DNA of 49,061 nucleotides from Euzebya sp. (GTDB taxonomy: Bacteria > Actinomycetota > Nitriliruptoria > Euzebyales > Euzebyaceae). A program made the position numbers and the translations under genes. The stretch is taken from contig NZ_CAXQBR010000020.1 in the NCBI RefSeq assembly GCF_964222135.1, positions 1 to 49,061 of the forward strand, written 5' to 3'. A model generated the notes under the pieces. That model was not told the origin of the DNA and searched no databases. It saw only the letters and a program-made list of their open reading frames with translations. Shown one piece after another: positions 42,889 to 49,061 of the stretch. Each line of letters opens with the position of its first letter. Positions within the stretch are counted from its first letter, which is position 1.

Positions 42889-44064
42889 TCACAGGACGGA
42901 CAGGGCCTGGTCCAGGTCGTCGATGAGGTCCTCGGCGTCCTCGATCCCCGCGGAGTAGCGGATCAGCCCCTCGCTGATGCCGGCGGCCGCCCGCTCCTCC
43001 GGCGTCAGCTCGACGTGGCTGGTCGTGGCCGGCGGGCCGACGATCGTCTCGACCTGTCCCAGGTTGGCCGCGAGGTAGGCGTGCGCCAGCCGGGGCAGGA
43101 CGGTCTTCACCGCCGCCATCCCGCCCGCGAGCTCGAAGGAGAGCATCCCCCCGAACCCGGCCATCTGCCGCTTGGCGATCTCGTGACCCGGGTGGCTGAG
43201 CAGCCCGGGGTAGTGGACGGCGACGACGGCCGGGTGGTCCTCGAGCCACCCGGCGACCCGCATGGCGTTGGCGTTGTGCCGCTCGACGCGCAGCCCGAGG
43301 GTCTTCAGGCTCCGCAGCATCTGGGCGGCGACGGCGGGGTCCATCCCGGTCCCCGCGATCTCGCGGTACCGGAAGACCCGGTCGATGAGCTCGGCGGCGC
43401 CGCAGACCACGCCGCCGAGGACGTCCCCGTGCCCGCCCAGGTACTTCGAGGCGGAGTGCAGCACCAGGTCCGCGCCGTGGGCCAGCGGCTGGGTGTTGAT
43501 GGGCGTGGCGAAGGTGTTGTCGACGACGACCAGGCCACCGGCCTCGTGCGCGGCGCTCGCGGTCCGGGCGATGTCGAGCACCTTGAGCGCCGGGTTGGTC
43601 GGGGTCTCGAGGTACAGCACGTCGCACCCCTCCGCGATGGCTGCGTCCAGCCCGTCGGCGTCGTCGGTGTCGACGACGACGCAGTCCACCCCGAAGCGGG
43701 GGAGGATCTCGGTGAGCATCAGGTAGGTGCCGCCGTAGGCGTCCTTGACGCTGACCACGCGGCTGCCCTTGCCGGTGAGGGCGAGCAGGGTCGAGGAGAT
43801 CGCGGCCATGCCCGTGGTGAAGCTGGTCCCGGCCTCGGCGCCCTCGAGCGCCGCGACCTTCGCCTCGAACCGGTCGGTCGTCGGGTTGGAGTTGCGGCTG
43901 TAGATGTGCCCCTCGGCCTGCCCCGTCGCCGCGGCCAGCCAGGCGTCGACGTCCGGGTACGCGAACGCCGAGTTCGTCGCGATGGGCGGGACCACTGACC
44001 CCGTGGCCGGGTCGACGACCTCGGTGAGGTGGACGGAGCGGGTGGACGGTCCGAGGGCTGGCAC
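42889..44064 (-). CDS. PLP-dependent transsulfuration enzyme (cystathionine gamma-synthase/lyase or methionine gamma-lyase type)
   Basis: 391 residues. STRSVHLTEVVDPATGSVVPP opens the protein; IYSRNSNPTTDRFEAKVAALEG, TTGMAAISSTLLAL, YLETPTNPALKVLDI, VVDNTFATP and the PLP lysine in HSASKYLGGHGDVLGG follow. The enzymes of this fold make or cleave cystathionine, O-acetylhomoserine or methionine, and sequence alone does not separate them here. The GTG at 44064 has GAGAGGAC about 5 bases upstream. No other Met/Cys gene is adjacent. Confidence 0.92.
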   Translation of the reverse strand: MPALGPSTRSVHLTEVVDPATGSVVPPIATNSAFAYPDVDAWLAAATGQAEGHIYSRNSNPTTDRFEAKVAALEGAEAGTSFTTGMAAISSTLLALTGKGSRVVSVKDAYGGTYLMLTEILPRFGVDCVVVDTDDADGLDAAIAEGCDVLYLETPTNPALKVLDIARTASAAHEAGGLVVVDNTFATPINTQPLAHGADLVLHSASKYLGGHGDVLGGVVCGAAELIDRVFRYREIAGTGMDPAVAAQMLRSLKTLGLRVERHNANAMRVAGWLEDHPAVVAVHYPGLLSHPGHEIAKRQMAGFGGMLSFELAGGMAAVKTVLPRLAHAYLAANLGQVETIVGPPATTSHVELTPEERAAAGISEGLIRYSAGIEDAEDLIDDLDQALSVL

Positions 44065-44133
44065 AGCGGTCCTCTCAGGCGGGAGCGGGCGGCACGACGG
44101 CGCGTGGACCGACCAGCATCGCCCAGGACGGCC

Positions 44134-44181
44134 CCGGGATGCCAGGACCCCGGGATGCCAGGACCTCGAGATGCCAGGACC
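44134..44181. repeat. 16-bp tandem repeat, three copies
   Basis: GATGCCAGGACC recurs at 44138, 44154 and 44170 with a strict 16-bp period; the third copy has CTCGA in place of CCCGG before it. It lies in the 129-bp gap between the ERCC4-Lsr2 gene and the transsulfuration gene, both on the - strand. Confidence 0.85.
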
Positions 44182-44193
44182 GGACGGCTCCGA

Positions 44194-45159
44194 TCAGGAC
44201 CGGCCGTGCGCCCGGTCGTACGCCGCGCGCACCGCCGCGGGGACCCGACCCCGGTCGGACACCGCGACGCCGGCCCGCTGGGCCCACGACCTGATCTCGG
44301 CGCTGGTCGGCTCCGACGGCGGCAGCGGTCCGGCGGTGGCGAGCGCGGACACGAGCGCCTCGGCCCCGCGGTCCTCCTCCAGGTGCGCCAGCGCGGCGCC
44401 GAGGAACCGGTAGGTCCACTCCTCCGCGAGGGGGCGCGTCTCGGCGAAGATGACCGGCACCGAGGGGACGCGCACGGCGAGCTCCGCCAACGCCTCGGCG
44501 ACGGCGGAGGGTCGGGCGTGGCGCAACGCGAAGATCTGGGAGTAGCGGTCCTCGACCACGATGGCGGCGTGCGGCGCCGCGGCCAGCTCGGCTGCCTGCT
44601 GGCGCACCCTGCCGTCGAGCAGACCGCCGACGAGGTCCTGCAGGCTCTTGCGCTCCACGACCGCGGCCAGGTGCCCGGCCTCGGCCTCGACGGCGTAGTC
44701 GCCGGCGGGCAGGCTGCGGCGCAGCACCGCTGCCTGCTGGTTCGCGAAGCGCCAGCCGTACCGCTCGTTGGTGTCCACCAGGATGGTCAGCACCCGACCG
44801 TGGGCCCGCGCGGTCGGCAGGGACACCGCCGGCCGCGCCTGCTTGGCGACCGTCGCGGTCTGCCAGAAGATCATCTGGCGACCACGGCCGCGGGCGAAGA
44901 CGAACTGCGACCGGCTGTGCCGCCCGCGGTCGAGGACCAGGTCGATCGCGGCGCCGCGCCGACGGCAGGTCCGCACCGCGACGCGCTCGACCACGACGGG
45001 GTCCTCGGGCCACTCGGCGGGGTGGCAGTAGAGCTTCGACGTCCGCGGCCAGGTGTCGCGGGTCTTGAGGACGATCCCGTCCGGGCCGAGGGGGATGCGC
45101 ACGAGGTACGGCAGGCTCGTGCCCTCCTCGGGGTTCTCCGCGATGACGAAGTCGTCCAC
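44194..45159 (-). CDS. ERCC4-type nuclease fused to an Lsr2 DNA-binding domain
   Basis: 321 residues. An N-terminal beta-rich region (1-110, with SQFVFARGRGRQMIFWQTAT) precedes an ERCC4 nuclease domain: LTILVDTNERYGWRF (Asp129), VVERKSLQDLVGGLLDGR with the E-R-K-x3-D motif at 169-175, and IVVEDRYSQIF. The last 36 residues, SAEIRSWAQRAGVAVSDRGR then VPAAVRAAYDRAH, match the Lsr2 C-terminal domain, which reads the minor groove of AT-rich DNA. A structure-specific or xenogeneic-DNA-targeted nuclease is the inference. The GTG at 45159 is where homology begins. It is divergent from the cold-shock gene. Confidence 0.9.
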   Translation of the reverse strand: MDDFVIAENPEEGTSLPYLVRIPLGPDGIVLKTRDTWPRTSKLYCHPAEWPEDPVVVERVAVRTCRRRGAAIDLVLDRGRHSRSQFVFARGRGRQMIFWQTATVAKQARPAVSLPTARAHGRVLTILVDTNERYGWRFANQQAAVLRRSLPAGDYAVEAEAGHLAAVVERKSLQDLVGGLLDGRVRQQAAELAAAPHAAIVVEDRYSQIFALRHARPSAVAEALAELAVRVPSVPVIFAETRPLAEEWTYRFLGAALAHLEEDRGAEALVSALATAGPLPPSEPTSAEIRSWAQRAGVAVSDRGRVPAAVRAAYDRAHGRS

Positions 45160-45228
45160 GTCGCCCAGGGTGCCAGCCCGGCCGATCGGACCTGTGGAGG
45201 AACTGGTGTGCGATCGGCGTCGAGCGGA

Positions 45229-45234
45229 TAGGCT
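45229..45234 (+). promoter_or_regulatory. -10 box (TAGGCT) of the cold-shock gene
   Basis: TAGGCT here would place the transcript start near 45241, giving an untranslated leader of about 87 bases, typical in length for csp genes but unlike the leaderless neighbours. Confidence 0.5.
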
Positions 45235-45241
45235 CGTGTCC

Positions 45242-45273
45242 GGTGTCGGGTGCGATTCGGCCCGACACCTTTT
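45242..45273 (+). promoter_or_regulatory. Terminator-like hairpin in the cold-shock leader
   Basis: GGTGTCGGG pairs perfectly with CCCGACACC around a 10-base loop and is followed by TTTTCCTTT. No + strand gene ends nearby upstream, so it belongs to the cold-shock leader. Attenuation or 5'-end stabilisation are possible. A second small stem TGAAT/ATTCA at 45308-45323 encloses the only Shine-Dalgarno-like GAAGTG. Confidence 0.6.
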
Positions 45274-45327
45274 CCTTTGCCGGTTGCCACAATCGGGCCG
45301 GCAGCAATGAATGAAGTGATTCACAAA

Positions 45328-45531
45328 ATGGCTCAAGGCACTGTCAAGTTCTTCAACAACGACAAGGGGTACGGCTTCATCGCGCCGGATGACGGCGGCG
45401 AGGACCTCTTCGTCCACTTCTCGAACATCACGGGTTCTGGCTTCAAGTCCCTCGAGGACGGCCAGCGCGTGGAGTTCGAGATCGGTCAAGGCCGCAAGGG
45501 CGACGAAGCCCAGCAGGTCACGCCGCTGTAG
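45328..45531 (+). CDS. Cold-shock domain protein (CspA family)
   Basis: 67 residues: [20 protein letters not shown] carries RNP1 (KGYGFI, residues 13-18) and DLFVHFSNI carries RNP2. It binds single-stranded RNA and DNA and melts RNA structure. An in-frame ATG at 45307 would add MNEVIHK; the standard family start is at 45328. The leader is AT-richer than anything around it and contains a perfect hairpin. A clear terminator follows the stop. Confidence 0.97.
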   Translation: MAQGTVKFFNNDKGYGFIAPDDGGEDLFVHFSNITGSGFKSLEDGQRVEFEIGQGRKGDEAQQVTPL

Positions 45532-45549
45532 CACCCCTTCAGCGCACTC

Positions 45550-45584
45550 GAGGCCGACCACCTGGTCGGCCTCGTCGTCGTTTT
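45550..45584 (+). terminator. Rho-independent terminator of the cold-shock gene
   Basis: GAGGCCGACC pairs with GGTCGGCCTC around an ACCT loop, followed by GTCGTCGTTTT. It begins 18 bases after the stop codon and is the most canonical terminator in the window. Confidence 0.85.
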
Positions 45585-45627
45585 CAGGGGCGCGTCGTCG
45601 GCGGCTGCGCGCTCGTCAGGCCCGGGC

Positions 45628-46452
45628 CTACTCGAGTGCCTCCTCGATCGTCCGGGCCGGGTGGCCGGCCACGCGCTCCACGTGGTCGGTGACGCGGGAC
45701 ACCTCTCCCGCCGCGATCGCCGTGTAGGTGGAGATCCAGGCGTCCATCTCGAAGGGTTCGGGATCCAGGTGGGCGCGGGAGGCGCGAGCCTCGTCCACCG
45801 TCTCGGCCACGTACCGCAGCTCCTTGCCGATGACGGCCCCGGCGCGGTCGGCGATCTCGGCCATCGTGAGCGCCTCCGGGCCGGACAGCTCGTAGACGGC
45901 ACCGGCGTGGGCGGCGGGGTCGCGGAGGACCGCCGCGGCGACGTCCGCCACGTCGGCGCGGGCCACGGCGGCAACCCGCCCCTCCCCCGCGGGCCCGCGG
46001 ATGACCCCCTCGGAGTCGGCGAACCACGGGAGCAGGTCGGCGTAGAAGTTGTCCCGCAGGATGGTCGCGGGCAGGCCGGACTCCCTGATCGCCGCCTCGG
46101 CGTCGGCGTGGTCCCGCCCCAGCGTGAAGATCGCGTCCGGCGCGGCGCCCGCGAAGGACGTGTACACCAGGTGGGTCACACCGGCCTCGGCGGCTGCGCC
46201 GATCGCGTTGCGGTGGTGCTGGCGGCGGTCGGCATGCTCCGCGCCCGAGACCAGGAAGAGGACGTCGACGCCCGCGAAGGCGTCGGCGCACGCCCCGCGA
46301 TCGGCGTAGTCGGCGACCCGCACGGTCGCGCCGGGGATGTCCGGCGCGCGATCGGGGTCGCGCACGATGAGGGTGGGGGCGACGTCAGCGAGCTGGCGGG
46401 CCACCATCCCGCCGACGTGCCCGGTGGATCCGGTGATGCCGATCGTGGTCAT
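45628..46452 (-). CDS. NmrA-like NAD(P)-binding oxidoreductase
   Basis: 274 residues, atypical short-chain dehydrogenase. The N-terminal MTTIGITGSTGHVGGMVARQ carries the glycine motif GxTGxxG; LFLVSGAEHADRRQHH, VYTSFAGAAPDAIFTLGRDH and LRDNFYADLLPWFADSEG match the NmrA/NAD(P)H azoreductase-like group (QOR2 type). A catalytic Tyr-x3-Lys is not apparent. Function may be quinone reduction or redox sensing. It is convergent with the cold-shock gene and divergent from a 71-residue ORF. Confidence 0.9.
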   Translation of the reverse strand: MTTIGITGSTGHVGGMVARQLADVAPTLIVRDPDRAPDIPGATVRVADYADRGACADAFAGVDVLFLVSGAEHADRRQHHRNAIGAAAEAGVTHLVYTSFAGAAPDAIFTLGRDHADAEAAIRESGLPATILRDNFYADLLPWFADSEGVIRGPAGEGRVAAVARADVADVAAAVLRDPAAHAGAVYELSGPEALTMAEIADRAGAVIGKELRYVAETVDEARASRAHLDPEPFEMDAWISTYTAIAAGEVSRVTDHVERVAGHPARTIEEALE

Positions 46453-46599
46453 GGGCGGTACAGCGCGGGGCGGGCGCTCAACATTCCCGCCGGCCGGCCG
46501 ATCAGGGGTCGTCCTACGCGAGGTCACCCCGTCCGAACGGCCCGTTACACCCTGCGAGCGCGGGGGGATGATGTCCTCGCAGTCAGGAGGTACACCACC

Positions 46600-46815
46600 A
46601 TGACCACCCAGACCACCACCCCCGAGAGGACCGACGCGCCGCGGATCATCCGGACCCAGTCCGGCTCGCGGTACCGCATCCAGGGTGAGACCGTGCAGAA
46701 GCTGACAGGAGACGAGCCCGAGGGGCGGTTCCAACTGGTCGACGTGCACAAGAACCGGTTGCGCTACACCGACGGGTCACGCCTCTACATCTCCACGCCG
46801 CTCGTCGCCGCCTGA
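46600..46815 (+). CDS. 71-residue protein of unknown function
   Basis: A small ORF with a strong AGGAGGT 8 bases before its ATG. After a Thr-rich start (TTQTTTPERTDAPR) the body reads RTQSGSRYRIQGETVQKLTG and KNRLRYTDGSRLYISTPLV, alternating short strands with basic residues; it looks like a small beta-sheet domain. No known motif. It has its own 147-bp upstream region and is probably monocistronic; a hairpin follows 58 bases after the stop. Confidence 0.75.
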   Translation: MTTQTTTPERTDAPRIIRTQSGSRYRIQGETVQKLTGDEPEGRFQLVDVHKNRLRYTDGSRLYISTPLVAA

Positions 46816-46872
46816 TCTGGGACGGGCCGGCATGAGGTGAGCGGGCCTGAGGTGAGCCCGGCCTGAGACGAG

Positions 46873-46902
46873 CTTTGCCATGACCGGCAGGTCGTGGCGA
46901 AG
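46873..46902 (+). terminator. 13-bp hairpin between the 71-residue ORF and the HtrA gene
   Basis: CTTTGCCATGACC pairs with GGTCGTGGCGAAG around GGCA; the two mismatches are U-G pairs in + strand RNA. It probably terminates the upstream gene, or acts as an operator for the protease gene 50 bases downstream. Confidence 0.5.
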
Positions 46903-46954
46903 TCTTGGCGGTCGTGCGGGCCAGCGTTGACGGGGTGGGCTGCACCCTCGTCGC

Positions 46955-48121
46955 ATGCCCACCGTCATCGAGCGCCCCGTCGACGTCGACGAGCGCCACA
47001 CCCCGCCCGCACCCGCACCGCTGCCGGTCCCCCCGCCGCCGTCGACCTCGCACCACCGCCGCGGAGATCGCCGGGGTCGGTGGACGCCGGTCGCGAGCGC
47101 GGCCATCGCGGCCGTCGTCGCCGCCGCCGTCGCCGTCCCAGTGGCCCGCGCGACCGTCGACGACCCGACTGCCCCGACTGCAGAGACGAGCGGGACGACC
47201 GCGCCCGTCGTGGCGGAGATGCCCTCGGTGGCAGAGGTCGCGGCGGCCGTCTCACCCTCCGTGGCCCGGGTCGGGGTGTCCGGTCCGGCCGGGCAGGGCT
47301 CGGGCTCTGCGGTGGTGTACGACCCCGCGGGCATCCTGGTGACCAACGCCCACGTGGTGGCTGACGCCGCGGAGGTCGAGGTCACGCTCGCCAGCGGCGA
47401 GGTGTTCCCGGCCGAGGTGGTCGGGGCGGACCCCGCCACCGACGTGGCGGTGCTCCGGATCGGCGCGACCGACCTGCCGTCCGTGCCCTTCGCCGACGAC
47501 GAACCGACCGTCGGGGAGCCCACCATCGCGATCGGGAGCCCGTTCGGGCTGGAGGGGTCCGTCACGACCGGGATCGTCAGCGCCACCAACCGGACGCTCG
47601 GCGGGCAGTCCGGTGTGCTGGGCGACCTGATCCAGACCGACGCCTCGATCAACCCGGGCAACTCCGGCGGCGCACTCGTCGACGGCGACGGTGAGCTGAT
47701 CGGCCTCAACACCGCGATCCTGTCCGGCAGCGGGACCTCCAGCGGCGTCGGGTTCGCCGTGCCCGTGACGACCGTCCGGGACGTCGCCGACCAGATCCTC
47801 GAGACCGGCACGGTCGTGCACGCCGCCCTCGGCGTCGCCGGGCAGACCGTCGACCCCCAGGTCGCCGAGCGCTACGCGCTGGGCGTCGAGTCGGGCGCCG
47901 TCATCGCCCAGGTGCAGGACGGCTCAGCGGCCGACGAGGCCGGCGTCCGTCGGGGCGACATCGTCGTCGCCGTGGACGGCGAACCGGTCGAGTCCATCGC
48001 CGACCTCTCCGTCGCCGTCCAGACGCACGATCCGGGTGACACGATCTCCCTAGACGTGGTCCGCGGTGGTGAGGAGCTGACCCTCGACGCCACCCTGGGC
48101 GAGCAGCAGCCGGCCGGCTGA
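46955..48121 (+). CDS. HtrA/DegP-type serine protease with PDZ domain
   Basis: 388 residues. A proline-rich cytoplasmic N-terminus (1-43), one membrane helix (about 46-66), then a trypsin-like domain with His133 (LVTNAHVVADA), Asp163 (ATDVAVLRIG) and Ser237 (INPGNSGGALV), and a PDZ domain (about 285-380, GSAADEAGVRRGDIVVAVDG). It is expected to act outside the membrane in protein quality control. CACCCT ends 6 bases before the ATG and no Shine-Dalgarno is visible, so it may be leaderless. It is convergent with the YdjM-like gene. Confidence 0.94.
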   Translation: MPTVIERPVDVDERHTPPAPAPLPVPPPPSTSHHRRGDRRGRWTPVASAAIAAVVAAAVAVPVARATVDDPTAPTAETSGTTAPVVAEMPSVAEVAAAVSPSVARVGVSGPAGQGSGSAVVYDPAGILVTNAHVVADAAEVEVTLASGEVFPAEVVGADPATDVAVLRIGATDLPSVPFADDEPTVGEPTIAIGSPFGLEGSVTTGIVSATNRTLGGQSGVLGDLIQTDASINPGNSGGALVDGDGELIGLNTAILSGSGTSSGVGFAVPVTTVRDVADQILETGTVVHAALGVAGQTVDPQVAERYALGVESGAVIAQVQDGSAADEAGVRRGDIVVAVDGEPVESIADLSVAVQTHDPGDTISLDVVRGGEELTLDATLGEQQPAG

Positions 48122-48143
48122 CGGCCGGGCCGGGACCGGTCAG
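48118..48143. terminator. Bidirectional hairpin between convergent genes
   Basis: CTGACGG pairs with CCGGTCAG (one bulge). Both stop codons, TGA at 48119 and its opposite at 48140, lie inside the arms. Confidence 0.4.
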
Positions 48144-48673
48144 AGCAGCGCCGGCCACACCGACCGGATCGCGACCACCGCGAGCAGGGCGAGGCAGGCC
48201 AGGCCGACCAGTCGGTCGACGGACCCGCCGGTCCGGGCGAGGGGGACGCCCAGCCGCCGGCGGGTGAGCGGCCACAGCAGCGGGACGCCGCCGGCGGTCA
48301 GGCCGTCGGCGACGAGGTGGCTGAGCGCCCCGGCGGCCACCGCATCGGCGATCCACCGCGCGTCGGGCACCAGCATGCGATCCGCGACCGCGGTCAGCCC
48401 GAGCCACAGGGCCAGGACCGCCACCGCGCTGTGCGTCGCGCCGCGGTGGCCCCCGGCCGCGGTCCGGACGCCGACCGCGAGTGCGCGGGTGGCGACCCCA
48501 CCCGCGCGGCTGGCCCGGCTGCCGACGTGGTCGAGGTCGGGGAGCAGGGCCCTGCCGGCGCAGATCACGGCCCCGAACGCGATCTCGCCGGAGGAGGGGG
48601 CACCGGGCACGGCCTCGCCCGCCACCACGACCCACGTCACCGCCCCGAGCAGCGCGTGGGTGCGACCGGTCAT
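48140..48673 (-). CDS. YdjM/DUF457-like membrane-bound metal-dependent hydrolase family protein
   Basis: 177 residues with four to five hydrophobic segments. The family pattern is clear: MTGRTHALLGAVTW at the start, ALLPDLDHVGSRAS, HRGATHSAVAV and AGALSHLVADGLTAGGVPLLWP, providing conserved His and Asp residues for a metal site. E. coli YdjM is LexA-regulated; no LexA box is evident here. The ATG has GGAG 8 bases upstream. Biochemical activity is not established. Confidence 0.88.
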   Translation of the reverse strand: MTGRTHALLGAVTWVVVAGEAVPGAPSSGEIAFGAVICAGRALLPDLDHVGSRASRAGGVATRALAVGVRTAAGGHRGATHSAVAVLALWLGLTAVADRMLVPDARWIADAVAAGALSHLVADGLTAGGVPLLWPLTRRRLGVPLARTGGSVDRLVGLACLALLAVVAIRSVWPALL

Positions 48674-48990
48674 GTGGGGGCTCCGGAGGTGTGTGTGGGT
48701 CGGGGCGTCGGGCCTGCGACGCCGGGGCCTGCGGCGGCGCCGTGCGACGGGGTGGTGTGCAGGGTGCCGCCCCCCTGTGACATCGCACGCGACGTCCGAC
48801 GCCGGTGCACGCCAGCTGATGGGCCCGGGTCGTGTGGTCCGTGCCGGGTGGGGTCGAGGGTCCCGCGGGGAGGGGGCTGTGCGGCCTGTCGACAGACCGG
48901 CCGGGTGTCGATGCTGATGGTGTCTCCACCACACCCCACCAACCCCACACCAGACCGGAGACCTGGGACCTTACGAGGAGGTCCACCGTC
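48674..48990. other. 317-bp intergenic region between divergent genes
   Basis: No ORF with codon-usage or homology support and no RNA gene is seen. It carries the promoters of the YdjM-like gene (-) and the membrane-protein gene (+). A slightly AT-richer, CCACACC-rich stretch at about 48905-48955 precedes the latter. Confidence 0.6.
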
Positions 48991-49061
48991 ATGATCGCGT
49001 CCCGCATCCGCATCCTCGGCGTCGTCCTCGCCGCCATCGGCATCGCCTTCATCGGCGGCGG
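48991..49061 (+). CDS. Membrane protein, 5' end only (cut by the window edge)
   Basis: An ATG at 48991 with GAGGAGGT 8 bases upstream opens MIASRIRILGVVLAAIGIAF and continues hydrophobic to the last base. A short basic N-terminus followed by a helix indicates an inner-membrane or exported protein. Only 23 codons are visible, so no family can be assigned. Confidence 0.65.
   Translation, partial: MIASRIRILGVVLAAIGIAFIGG

Overview
The window is very GC-rich, densely packed and lacks rRNA, tRNA, insertion sequences or phage genes. Lineage markers point to an actinobacterium: an Lsr2-type C-terminal domain, an Eis-type acetyltransferase, stand-alone LigD-type polymerases, a glutaredoxin-like protein suited to mycothiol, and many start codons lying only 6-9 bases after a TANNNT -10 box (leaderless transcripts). 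My best guess is a deep-branching class such as Nitriliruptoria (Euzebya/Egibacter relatives), but that placement is inference.

Region 1 (1-15.8 kb) is a dispersed purine-biosynthesis locus on the + strand: purC-purS-(membrane protein)-purQ, then purL with an orphan ABC ATPase, then purF-purM. Genes of other function interrupt it: a LigD-type polymerase, a kinase-fold phosphotransferase, an alpha/beta hydrolase broken by an amber codon opposite an AraC regulator, an Eis-like acetyltransferase, a small membrane protein and a Kelch propeller protein.

Region 2 (15.9-25.6 kb) is mostly on the - strand. It holds a Leu/Val-type dehydrogenase, an operon of glutaredoxin, KaiB and a PAS-GGDEF protein ending in a pseudo-receiver, a coiled-coil protein, a response regulator coupled to a metal-type ABC ATPase, an EcsC protein, a second LigD-type polymerase, and an amino-acid ABC transporter (binding protein, permease with a suspicious 5' end, ATPase).

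Region 3 (25.6-35.7 kb) has a GNAT enzyme, a translationally coupled GAF protein and cytosolic subtilisin, glutathionyl-hydroquinone reductase, purU coupled through a 31-codon mini-ORF to a ClC-CBS-RCK_C channel, a squalene-cyclase-like protein, a lycopene-cyclase-like enzyme, and engB. Region 4 (35.7-49 kb) has cstA with a Cys-Cys partner, a RecQ helicase fused to a phosphoribosyltransferase, an M20 deacylase, a transsulfuration enzyme, an ERCC4-Lsr2 fusion nuclease, a cold-shock protein with a structured leader, an NmrA-like reductase, an HtrA protease, a YdjM-like membrane protein, and the start of a membrane protein cut by the window edge.

The strongest lead for an undescribed system is the glutaredoxin/KaiB/GGDEF-pseudo-receiver operon. 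In cyanobacteria KaiB binds the pseudo-receiver of CikA, so here KaiB could gate c-di-GMP synthesis without KaiC. A second lead is the GAF/subtilisin pair, whose upstream region carries a hairpin repeat that recurs, with compensatory base changes, upstream of the hydroquinone reductase gene.
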